Below are positions 1 through 6,063 of a stretch of DNA of 8,959 bases, in pieces. How positions within the stretch are numbered: the stretch's first letter is position 1; each line of letters begins with the position of its first letter. Source of the DNA: Candidatus Caccocola faecipullorum (GTDB taxonomy: Bacteria > Synergistota > Synergistia > Synergistales > Synergistaceae). The position numbers were made by a program, and so were the translations under genes. The stretch covers positions 1-8,959 of the forward strand of contig DVKA01000231.1 in assembly GCA_018716365.1 (NCBI GenBank), given 5' to 3'. Below the pieces are notes generated by a model, which saw only the letters and a program-made list of their open reading frames with translations, searched no databases and had not been told where the DNA came from.

Positions 1-7
1 GTTTATG

Positions 8-38
8 GTTTTATAGTTTCAGTATGTAGTTATAAAAC
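8..38. repeat. short inverted repeat downstream of the channel gene
   Basis: GTTTTATA at 8-15 is repeated inverted as TATAAAAC at 31-38, around a 15-base spacer. It lies at the window edge, beyond the channel gene's terminator. It is AT-rich and has no U-tract, so it is more likely an operator or promoter element of a gene to the left than a terminator. With no gene visible to the left, its role cannot be judged, and the arms are short enough to occur by chance. Confidence 0.25.
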
Positions 39-64
39 GCACCGCACGTTCGGCCTGCGGAGGC

Positions 65-103
65 AAAAAACGCGCGGCGGCCAGAAGTTTGAGCCGCCGC
101 GCG
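65..103 (-). terminator. rho-independent terminator of the MscS-like channel gene
   Basis: An 11-bp perfect GC stem pairs 71-81 (CGCGCGGCGGC) with 93-103, around an 11-base loop. On the minus strand it is followed directly by six T (65-70). It begins 15 bases after the stop codon of the channel gene. The flanking A-run and T-run (106-109) could also let it work on plus-strand transcripts, so it may be bidirectional. Confidence 0.9.
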
Positions 104-117
104 CGTTTTACGCAAAT

Positions 118-2298
118 TTACCTATCGCCGCCGTCGCCGCGCAAATGCACGTCGACCTGCGGATATGGCATCTCTATGCCGTTTTCGCGGAAGGCTTCGA
201 GGATGCGCAGCCGCAGCTCGCTCTTGACGCTCGACTCGATCGTGCGGCTCAGGTCGATGAAGAAATACGCCGTTATCTGTATGCCGCTGTCCCCGAACTC
301 AGAGACGACGGTGCGGAAGGGCGGCGTCTTGAGTATGCTCTTATTCTCGCTCAGAATCGTGCGTATCAGCGCCATCGCCTTCTCGACGTCCGACTCGTAG
401 TCGATCGATACTTCGAGGTCGTAGCGCGAAATTGAATTGTTGAGCGTGAGGTTCAGCACGGAGCTGTCGAGCATCTTGCTGTTCGGGATTATCAGATGGC
501 GCGTCTGCTGGCAGATCAGCACGGTGTTCTGGAGCGTTATCTCGGAGACTACGCCGTAGGTGCCGTCGATTATGACTTCGTCGCCGATGCGTATTTTCTT
601 CTGGAAGAAGAGCAGGATGCCCGCTATCATGTCGCCCATCAGCTTCTGCATACCGAGACCTATCGCGATAGCCGCCGCGCCGCCCATGAAGGCGAAGGCG
701 GTCAGCGGTATGCGCAGCGTCCAGAGCGTGAGCAGGAAGGAGAATATCACGCCGGCGTAGAAGACGAGGTTCTGAACGAGTATCAGGCTGTGCTTGCTGA
801 GCGTGCCGGCCTTTTCAAAATGCTTCTTCGCGCGCGTCGAGGCGAAGCGCGTCGCAAAAAATCCCGCGAAGAAGAGCATGACGGCGAGCAGCAGCTTTTT
901 CAGCGTGATCGGGTAGTCGCTTATGCTCCACATCTCCATGTTGAGCAGGCCGCCGAAGTTCTGCGTCCAGAGGTTCTGAAGCTTTTCGTCCGCGCCGCTC
1001 TCCCCGAGCGCGCGCTCCGTCTCGCCCTGAAGGGTCTCGAACTGGTCGAGCATCGCTCCAAGCGCGACGATGTACGAAAGATAGCGCTGTTTCTGCGCGG
1101 AAAGCTCGCGCATGAAGCGGTTCTTCGTCTCCTCGTCCTCCGGCGACGGCTCGGGCGTGATGGTCGCGCAGCGGCGCTGCACCTCTTGTTCCGCGGCGCG
1201 TATCATCTGGAGGTTGCGGTTCGCGTCGTTGATGCGCGTCTCGGCGTAATCTATGAGCCCCTTCGTCAGCTCCAGCGTCTCGCGGTTCTCCTGGAAGCTC
1301 GTGCGCCCGAGCAGAAGGTCGTATGTGGAGCGCCACGCAAGGCGCGTAGCCGACCAGAGCTTTATCATGTCGAGGACGTAGACGGCCTCGTCCGAGGCAA
1401 GGCGGCGGCCCGTAGCGTTGCAGTAGCGTTCGAGCTGCGTCAGCTCCATGTCGTTGCGGCGCGCGTCGTCCATCTCCTGGAATCTCTCGTTGAGCTTTTC
1501 CAGAGTGTCGCGCAGCGCGCGCTCGTTGCGGAATACGAATGAATTCAGATAGTCGAATCCGCCGCTCTCTTTCGATATGTTCGCGCGCACGCGCTTTATC
1601 AGCGGGTCGAGAAGGTCGAGCTTCGCCTCCACGTCGGCCGTCTGGCTCAGCGAAATATTAAGGGAGTGCTCGTAATAGGTGAGCTGCGTAAGGCAAAGTT
1701 CGAGGCGCGTCATCTGCACGTTGAGCTCGAAATTATGCTTCAGCCGCTCTTCTGCGGAGACGGAGCTGTGCGCGGAGAGCAGCCGGTAGCTCTTCTCTAT
1801 CGCCGTCTTTTTCTCGCGCAGCTCTATCATCTTCGCGCGCGCCGTATCCATATCGCGGCGCAGGTCTTCAAGCTCGCGGCGGCAGCTCGACACATCCTCG
1901 CTGATGTCGAGATAGAAGATGAAAGGATAGGGCGGGTTCTGTCTCGAAAGGGCCGTTATGCGGTTGTCGTCGAGCAGAAAGGTGTTCTTCACCTCGCCCT
2001 CGTTCTGGATGAAATAAAGGCTGTTGTACGCGTCGACGAGATCGACGAGCGCGAATTCATATTCGAGGACGTCGGATATTTTAATCCCGTACTGGCGCGC
2101 GAAGCCCTCCTCCGTCTCCTGAAGGCGGCGTATCTCCTTGCGCAGCCCGTCCGCCCGAGCGAGCGGGTCCGTCTGATATTTGGCGAAGTCTTCGTGGAGC
2201 GAGGCGAGCGTCGCGCCGCGCGCCGGGGCGCACAGCATGAGCGCGCAGAGGAAAATTGTCAGGAACGCCGCGGACTGCCGAAAAATTCTATACTTCAT
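118..2298 (-). CDS. MscS/MscK-like mechanosensitive ion channel with large coiled-coil periplasmic domain
   Basis: The product is a 726-residue inner-membrane protein, predicted to gate under membrane tension and release solutes on osmotic downshift. Residues 1-28 form a signal peptide (hydrophobic core FLTIFLCALMLC, then APARGA). Residues about 40-440 are charged and helical with coiled-coil character, as in the periplasmic parts of MscK-type channels. Membrane segments lie near 467-483, 505-527 and 533-566. The last is the Gly/Ala-rich pore helix (MGGAAAIAIGLGMQKLMGD), followed by the MscS beta domain (KKIRIGDEVIIDGTYGVV, then LIIPNSKML) and a C-terminal alpha/beta domain ending near MPYPQ, like the family IPxPQ motif. 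I chose the ATG at 2298 because GGGGGAG precedes it and the signal peptide starts there; the reading frame is open to 2406 but would start upstream of the promoter. Family assignment is firm; the gating stimulus is inferred. Confidence 0.93.
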   Translation of the reverse strand: MKYRIFRQSAAFLTIFLCALMLCAPARGATLASLHEDFAKYQTDPLARADGLRKEIRRLQETEEGFARQYGIKISDVLEYEFALVDLVDAYNSLYFIQNEGEVKNTFLLDDNRITALSRQNPPYPFIFYLDISEDVSSCRRELEDLRRDMDTARAKMIELREKKTAIEKSYRLLSAHSSVSAEERLKHNFELNVQMTRLELCLTQLTYYEHSLNISLSQTADVEAKLDLLDPLIKRVRANISKESGGFDYLNSFVFRNERALRDTLEKLNERFQEMDDARRNDMELTQLERYCNATGRRLASDEAVYVLDMIKLWSATRLAWRSTYDLLLGRTSFQENRETLELTKGLIDYAETRINDANRNLQMIRAAEQEVQRRCATITPEPSPEDEETKNRFMRELSAQKQRYLSYIVALGAMLDQFETLQGETERALGESGADEKLQNLWTQNFGGLLNMEMWSISDYPITLKKLLLAVMLFFAGFFATRFASTRAKKHFEKAGTLSKHSLILVQNLVFYAGVIFSFLLTLWTLRIPLTAFAFMGGAAAIAIGLGMQKLMGDMIAGILLFFQKKIRIGDEVIIDGTYGVVSEITLQNTVLICQQTRHLIIPNSKMLDSSVLNLTLNNSISRYDLEVSIDYESDVEKAMALIRTILSENKSILKTPPFRTVVSEFGDSGIQITAYFFIDLSRTIESSVKSELRLRILEAFRENGIEMPYPQVDVHLRGDGGDR

Positions 2299-2350
2299 AC
2301 CCACTCCCCCAGACATAGAGACGAATACGCGCAATGATTTTTCTCCACAT

Positions 2351-2360
2351 ATTATATAAT
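2351..2360. promoter_or_regulatory. palindromic divergent -10 element (channel gene / LysR gene)
   Basis: ATTATATAAT is its own reverse complement, so each strand carries a perfect TATAAT: plus 2355-2360 and minus 2351-2356. It sits 37 bases before the LysR ATG (2397) and 53 bases before the channel ATG (2298). For the minus direction a weak -35 (TTTCAG, 2374-2379) is spaced 17 bases away. No good plus -35 is visible. Overlapping divergent promoters with a LysR gene on one side are a common arrangement for autoregulation. Confidence 0.6.
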
Positions 2361-2396
2361 CAGTGCGAAAAATCTGAAAAGAAGGCGGAACGTACG

Positions 2397-3305
2397 ATGG
2401 ATGCAAGAAAGTACGAAGTCATCATAAAGGCCGCGGAGTGCGGCAACCTCACGAGGGCCGGCGAAGATTTCGGCTACACGCAGTCCGGCGTGAGCCACAT
2501 GATAAAGGCCGTCGAGACGGAGTTCGGCTTCCGCCTCTTCCTGCGCGGGCGCGGCGGCGTGACGCTCACGGAGGAGGGCGCGCGCGTGCTGCCCTACCTG
2601 CGCGAGATAGTCAAGTGGAACGAGCGGCTGACGCAGACAGTCGGATCGCTCAACGGCCTCATCGCGGGAACGCTGCGCATCGGCTCCTTCTCCAGCGTCG
2701 CGGCGCACTGGCTGCCGCAGATAATCAAGCGCTTCCAGAGCGACTACCCGAACATAAAAATAGAGATAACAGAGGGCGGCACTGACGCTCTTGAAGAGGC
2801 CCTCGAAGATGGCGCGGCAGACCTCGCGCTCATGACCTGCCAGCCCGGGCGGAATTTCGAGCACTACGCGCTCTATTCCGACCCCTTTCTTGCGATACTG
2901 CCGCCGGAGCACCCGCTCGCCTCGCGCAGCGAATTCCCGCTCGAAGCCTTCAACGGAGAGGACTTCGTCATCGTCACGCACAGCTACGACTACGCGACGA
3001 GCCGCATACTCGAAGAACACTCGCTGACGCCGAACATAAAATTCACATCGCGCGACGAGAGGACGATTTTTTCGATGGTCGAAAACGGCCTCGGCGTCAG
3101 CATACTGCCCGAACTCGTCATGCGCGGCTGGTCGGGCCGCGCCGTCACGCTCCCGCTGAAGCCCGGCGTGACGCGCGAGCTCGCCATCTGCCTCCCCTCG
3201 TTCGCCGAGGCGTCGCCCGCCTGCAAACGCTTCGTCGCCTACGTCAAAAAAATGGTGGCGCGCGACGGCAGCGTGCGCGAGCTGCCCGAGGGCAAAAAAC
3301 CGTAA
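2397..3305 (+). CDS. LysR-type transcriptional regulator
   Basis: The protein has 302 residues, the usual LTTR length. Residues 1-60 form the winged helix-turn-helix (AAECGNLTRAGEDFGYTQSG, then VSHMIKAVETEFGFRLFLR), followed by a linker helix and an effector-binding domain from about residue 91 (GTLRIGSFSS) to 295. The ATG at 2397 is preferred: GAAGGCGG lies 8 bases upstream and residue 1 then starts the HTH. An in-frame ATG at 2334 is upstream of the -10 box and would add 21 residues unlike the family. It is divergent from the channel gene and convergent with the CMD-cupin gene. LTTRs often control the neighbouring divergent gene, which here would be the channel, but the CMD-cupin gene is an equally plausible target. 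The effector cannot be read from the sequence. Confidence 0.93.
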   Translation: MDARKYEVIIKAAECGNLTRAGEDFGYTQSGVSHMIKAVETEFGFRLFLRGRGGVTLTEEGARVLPYLREIVKWNERLTQTVGSLNGLIAGTLRIGSFSSVAAHWLPQIIKRFQSDYPNIKIEITEGGTDALEEALEDGAADLALMTCQPGRNFEHYALYSDPFLAILPPEHPLASRSEFPLEAFNGEDFVIVTHSYDYATSRILEEHSLTPNIKFTSRDERTIFSMVENGLGVSILPELVMRGWSGRAVTLPLKPGVTRELAICLPSFAEASPACKRFVAYVKKMVARDGSVRELPEGKKP

Positions 3306-3316
3306 GGAGACGGAAA

Positions 3317-3343
3317 CGGGCCGGAGCGCGAAGCCCCGGCCCG
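3317..3343. terminator. hairpin between convergent LysR and CMD-cupin genes
   Basis: A perfect 8-bp GC stem (CGGGCCGG 3317-3324 with 3336-3343) with an 11-base loop fills the 43-base gap between two convergent stops. The plus strand has no U-run after it. The minus strand has only TTT (3314-3316). It is probably a shared but weak terminator. Confidence 0.5.
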
Positions 3344-3348
3344 CCGCG

Positions 3349-4416
3349 TTATTTCTGCTCCGCCGTCGCCGCACGATAATCCGCGTCCGATACCGGTTCA
3401 AGCCACGTGTTCTTGTTCGTCTGCGGGTTGCACTCTATCGAGAGGTGGGCGAACCAGCTGTCCGGGGCCGCGCCGTGCCAGTGTTCCACGTTCGACGGAA
3501 TTTCAACGACGTCTCCAGCAACGAGCCTGCGCGCAGCCTTGCCGCGCTCCTGATAGTAGCCTTCGCCGCCCGTGACGACGAGTATCTGCCCGCCGGTGTG
3601 GCTGTGCCAGTTGTTGCGGCAGCCCGGTTCGAAGGTGATGTTGCTTATCGGGACGTTGAGCTCCTTATTCGAGATGAGCGGCTGGCGCCACGATTTGCCG
3701 GAGAAATATTTTGCGAAGGCGGTGTTCTCCTCGCCGAAGGGGAAGGGACTCGTGTTCGCGTAGCCGTTGACCTCGTTCGCTGAAATCGAGAGAATCTCCG
3801 CGACCTGCGCGTCGGTCAGCCCGTTATGCTTGCCGGTGGCGATGTGCGCCGCGAGCTGCGAGTCGAGGCCCGGCACCGCCGAGAGCATCGCTATCGTCGC
3901 AATTTCGCGCGTCTTCCAGTCGATGTTGTCGCGCCCGAAGATGTCGCCGAAGAGGTGCGCCTTGAGGAACTGGTCTATCGCCGGGGCGAATTCGTAAACC
4001 GCGCCCTTCGCCTCGCGTCCGAGCAGCTTGCGCTGATTTTCCGTGCCGAACTCAAGGCTCGGCCTGTTGGGCAGCGGCGACGGCTCCGGCCCCTCCGGGT
4101 CCCTGTTGCCGCGCTCGTTCTCAAGGTTCATGAAGGTCGTCAGCGCGTTGAGGCTGCGCGGGAAGCCGCAGTAAGCGTATGCCTGCACCAGCACAGACTT
4201 AAACTCGTTGACCGGAACGCCAGCGTCGAGCCCTCTCGCAAGCGCCGCGCGCAGCCCCTCCAGGTCGCCCTTCGAGGCGAAGGCCGAGACCTCCGCGATG
4301 GCCCGCTCCCTCGGCGAGAGCGCTCCGCGCACCTCCGCGGCCCAGCCCTTCGCCGCAAGCCCCGCCGTCAACACCGTCACGCACAAAACCGCCAGAATCG
4401 TCCTGAATATCATCAT
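3349..4416 (-). CDS. exported carboxymuconolactone decarboxylase-like / cupin fusion protein
   Basis: The 355-residue protein starts with a signal peptide (1-27, ending GWAA), so it is probably periplasmic. Two CMD-type helical units follow: 33-100 (LSPRERAIAEVSAF, then AYAYCGFPRSLNAL) and about 142-215 (DWKTREIATIAMLSAVPGLD, then H191). A cupin barrel spans 245-340. Cupin motif 1 has H271 and H273 (NNWHSHTGGQ) with Gln277 where the classical motif has Glu. Motif 2 is GDVVEIPSNVEHWHG, with H312. A metal site is therefore likely. The CMD unit lacks the CxxC redox pair of AhpD, so peroxidase-reductant activity is unlikely. Two ATGs are adjacent (4416, 4413); CGGAGGG is 4 bases from the first and 7 from the second, so 4413 may be the true start. 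This gene is intact, unlike its upstream neighbours. The substrate is unknown. Confidence 0.9.
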   Translation of the reverse strand: MMIFRTILAVLCVTVLTAGLAAKGWAAEVRGALSPRERAIAEVSAFASKGDLEGLRAALARGLDAGVPVNEFKSVLVQAYAYCGFPRSLNALTTFMNLENERGNRDPEGPEPSPLPNRPSLEFGTENQRKLLGREAKGAVYEFAPAIDQFLKAHLFGDIFGRDNIDWKTREIATIAMLSAVPGLDSQLAAHIATGKHNGLTDAQVAEILSISANEVNGYANTSPFPFGEENTAFAKYFSGKSWRQPLISNKELNVPISNITFEPGCRNNWHSHTGGQILVVTGGEGYYQERGKAARRLVAGDVVEIPSNVEHWHGAAPDSWFAHLSIECNPQTNKNTWLEPVSDADYRAATAEQK

Positions 4417-4449
4417 GTTTCCCTCCGTTTGAGTATGTAGTATCAGTAC

Positions 4450-4471
4450 CCGGCGCAGCGCTTCGCGCCGG
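4450..4471 (-). other. hairpin in the leader of the CMD-cupin gene
   Basis: CCGGCGC (4450-4456) pairs with GCGCCGG (4465-4471) around an 8-base loop. It lies 34 bases before the CMD-cupin start, inside the predicted 5' leader. On the minus strand no U-tract follows, so it is not an intrinsic terminator of that transcript. It may stabilise the mRNA or influence translation. I recognise no known riboswitch. Confidence 0.45.
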
Positions 4472-4488
4472 ATGTTTTGCTATATTTA

Positions 4489-4498
4489 ATCCGCGGAT
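4489..4498. promoter_or_regulatory. candidate operator palindrome upstream of the CMD-cupin gene
   Basis: ATCCGCGGAT is a perfect 10-bp palindrome flanked by AT-rich sequence (ATATTTA on one side, ATTTAT on the other). It sits about 20 bases downstream of the predicted start point of the CMD-cupin transcript. Either neighbouring LysR protein could bind here, but the match to a consensus is unproven. Confidence 0.25.
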
Positions 4499-4524
4499 AT
4501 TTATTTCGCTTGCTTACGCAGAAT

Positions 4525-4554
4525 AATATAAATGAAAAGCTCTTCCGATGTCCA
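4525..4554 (-). promoter_or_regulatory. candidate sigma70-type promoter of the CMD-cupin gene
   Basis: On the minus strand TGGACA (4554-4549, 5 of 6 to consensus) is followed after 18 bases by TATATT (4530-4525, 5 of 6). Transcription would begin near 4518, giving a leader of about 100 bases that holds the palindrome and hairpin noted separately. This would let the CMD-cupin gene be expressed independently of the damaged operon upstream. Confidence 0.45.
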
Positions 4555-4577
4555 ATACCTTAATTGCGCTGTCTCAA

Positions 4578-4594
4578 AATGCTTTTTAAGCATT
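4578..4594 (-). terminator. weak AT-rich hairpin after the cyclophilin-like gene
   Basis: AATGCTT (4578-4584) pairs with AAGCATT (4588-4594) around a TTT loop, 8 bases past the stop codon of the cyclophilin-like gene. On the minus strand it is followed by TTGAGAC, a poor U-tract. It may be a leaky terminator or an mRNA 3' end stabiliser before the CMD-cupin promoter. Confidence 0.35.
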
Positions 4595-4602
4595 GACGTT
4601 CA

Positions 4603-5018
4603 TTAACGCAAAAGTTCGAAGGTTACGTCCACATCGCCCATGCTTCTGAAAATTTTAACGCCGCCGTCGATATGGCCGAGGTGGACGCGCTCGAAGCGTT
4701 CGCCGTTCTGCGCGTAGAGTATCACGAGGCTGCCGCGCGGCGGCCAGTATGCGATGTCTCCAACCTCGTAGCCGTCGGAGCGCGTTTCACCGTCCGGCAG
4801 AGCGCCCGCGCCGAAACGGCGGCACATCTCGCGCCCGTAGAGATTTTCCATCGGAAGCGTCAGCGGCAGCATTGCGGCGAATGCGCGCGAAGCGGCGCTG
4901 TAAGCTCGCGCCCTCCGGCCGTGATTTTCAGGCGGACGGCGTCTTCAGCGCAGGCCGCTCCAGCCGTTAAAACCGCCGCAAGCGCAGAGAGCGCCGCCAT
5001 AAGCAACAACTTTTTCAT
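4603..5018 (-). pseudogene. secreted cyclophilin-like fold protein, frameshifted
   Basis: The ATG at 5018 has a strong site (AGGAGAGGAAA) and opens with a signal peptide: MKKLLLMAALSALAAVLTAG, then AACAED. This frame continues as VRLKITAGGRELTA and hits TGA at 4862-4860. The rest of the protein is in the next frame, from ATG 4872: MLPLTLPMENLYGREMC, then GYEVGDIAYWPPRGSLVILY, RVHLGHIDGG and DVTFELL. These are typical of the small cyclophilin-like domain family (the Cyclophil_like type) found beside flavodoxins. From start to final stop is 416 bases, so a net 3n+1 bases are missing, with the junction near 4873-4905. By family memory about five residues between RELTA and AASRAFAAM also seem absent, which would fit a deletion larger than one base. 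It starts 18 bases after the flavodoxin stop. Function of the family is not established. Confidence 0.8.
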
Positions 5019-5036
5019 AATTTTCCTCTCCTCTCT

Positions 5037-5687
5037 CTATTGCAGAATCCCAATCTCTTTCAGCCATTCCTTGACCGGCTCGCGAAAGTCCGCGCTCTCT
5101 GTGCGAAATCTAGCGCCTTTCAGCACAGTGGAGTCTGGGCAGAGCTTCCGTATGTTCTCAACGCTGCGCTCGACGCCCGCTCCGAGCGATGTGCAGAACG
5201 GAACGACGGTCTTTCCCGCGAAGTCGTATTCTTCGAGGAAAGTGCGCACCGCCATAGGCTCCGCATACCACCATATCGGATAGCCTACGAAGACCGTGCC
5301 GTGATTTTCCATTCCTTCGACGTGGGGCGTGAGCGACGGGCGAGCGTCGCTTCGCGCCTACTGCTCCGCGATTTCAGAGCATTCGTCGTGGCGCTCCGCG
5401 TACGTCCGCTCCGTCCTTATCGCAAAGAGCGTCCCGCCCGTCTGCGCGGCGATCTCGCGCGCCGCGGCCTCGGTGTTCCCAACGGCGGGCGTCGCGTGCG
5501 TCACTGCGTCCGCGCCCTCGGGTACGGAATGATTAAGCGAGAAGTAGGCCACGAGCACGCCCTCTCCCGACGGTGCCGCGGCGCCAGCGCGCGGAAGAGC
5601 CGGAAGTGCAAGAGCCGCGGCGAGCGCGAGACAGGCCGCGAACCGCACAGCTTTTCGTCCTTTCGATGCAGATTCTTCCTTCTTCAT
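5037..5687 (-). pseudogene. exported flavodoxin interrupted by an in-frame TAG
   Basis: One continuous frame runs from ATG 5687 (AGGGGGA 8 bases upstream) to TAG 5039-5037, 216 codons, broken only by TAG at codon 110 (5360-5358). The N-terminal part has a signal peptide (1-37, ending AGAAA), the first strand VLVAYFSLN, then AVGNTEAAAREIAAQTGG and LFAIRTERTY. The C-terminal part has the flavodoxin signature GTVFVGYPIWW (130-140), TFLEEYDFAGKTVVPFC and WLKEIGIL. The intervening codons ARSDARPSLTPHVEG fit the expected linker, so a single base change explains the stop. The full length matches exported flavodoxins of gut bacteria, which carry FMN and presumably move electrons outside the cytoplasm. 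The ATG at 5312 has GAAGGA abutting it, too close for good restart. It shares an ATGA overlap with the gene before. The lesion is seen directly; loss of function is inferred. Confidence 0.85.
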
Positions 5688-5938
5688 TTTTTGTTCCCCC
5701 TTTCATTTCTTTGCCAACGCCATATCAGGCAGTCGATGTTGTCTATGATGCGCTGGCGCTCGTGAATTTCGTAGAGCAGCGCGCGCCGCTTCGCGCGCAG
5801 AATCGCGGCGAGGCCTTCGCGGCCTTCGGCCTCGTCAGTGAAACTCATGAACTTTCGGCTCTCGTCGCGCGAGAGGCCGAGTCCCGCGGTCTCGCGCTCC
5901 GCCGCCTCTTCCGTCTCAAATTTCGCTCCATCCTCCAC
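5684..5938 (-). CDS. MerR-type regulator remnant (C-terminal coiled coil only), 84 residues
   Basis: The frame starts at GTG 5938 behind AAGGGAGG and ends in TGA that overlaps the flavodoxin ATG (ATGA). Residues 20-75 resemble the effector and dimerisation end of MerR-family regulators: GLGLSRDESRKFMSFTDEAE, then AILRAKRRALLYEIHERQ and IIDNIDCLIWRW, a long antiparallel-coil helix. The expected N-terminal winged HTH of about 70 residues is missing. The frame is closed by TAA at 5962-5960, and a terminator lies just upstream, so no hidden HTH is present. It may be a truncated, non-binding relic or a genuine small coiled-coil protein translationally coupled to flavodoxin. The MerR assignment rests on pattern recognition of a short region and is moderate. 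Confidence 0.55.
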   Translation of the reverse strand: MEDGAKFETEEAAERETAGLGLSRDESRKFMSFTDEAEGREGLAAILRAKRRALLYEIHERQRIIDNIDCLIWRWQRNERGNKK

Positions 5939-5963
5939 TCGCGGCGTTCCTCCCTTCGTTTAT

Positions 5964-6005
5964 AAAAAAATCAGGCGCGCCGGAAATCTCCCATCCACGC
6001 CTGAT
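5964..6005 (-). terminator. rho-independent terminator of the second LysR gene
   Basis: ATCAGGCG (5970-5977) pairs perfectly with CGCCTGAT (5998-6005). On the minus strand the hairpin is followed by a run of seven T (5964-5970, the last paired). It begins 58 bases after the LysR stop and ends 25 bases before the GTG of the MerR-like fragment, so it separates the regulator from the flavodoxin operon. Confidence 0.85.
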
Positions 6006-6034
6006 ACTTTAGCTTTATTGCATAAATATGTCTA
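6006..6034 (-). promoter_or_regulatory. candidate promoter of the MerR-fragment/flavodoxin operon
   Basis: On the minus strand TAGACA (6034-6029, 5 of 6) is spaced 17 bases from TAAAGT (6011-6006, 4 of 6). The predicted start point is near 5999, inside the left arm of the terminator hairpin. RNA from this promoter would lack most of that arm, so the terminator would not form in it. No other promoter-like pair is visible between the LysR stop and the operon. Confidence 0.4.
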
Positions 6035-6063
6035 ATTACCGTATTTTATACAAAACTATACAT

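Noticed and set aside
496..1542. 348-codon open frame on the plus strand inside the channel gene
   Set aside because: It is antisense to a well-supported MscS-family gene. Its product is Arg/Ala/Leu/Val-rich without any recognisable domain, as expected from a GC-rich mirror frame.
2334..2396. Upstream in-frame start for the LysR gene (ATG 2334)
   Set aside because: It lies upstream of the -10 box and adds 21 residues unlike the family; ATG 2397 has a proper ribosome site.
2352..3401. 349-codon minus-strand frame across the LysR gene
   Set aside because: It is antisense to a clear LysR protein, lacks motifs, and would run through the convergent junction.
21..4441. AGTATGTAGT occurs at 21-30 and again at 4432-4441
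   Set aside because: A 10-base match on the same strand is expected by chance in a window of this size, and nothing else around the two copies matches.
5358..5360. TAG read as pyrrolysine or another recoded residue in flavodoxin
   Set aside because: The gene's final stop is also TAG, no recoding element is visible and flavodoxins are not known Pyl proteins. A nonsense change is simpler.
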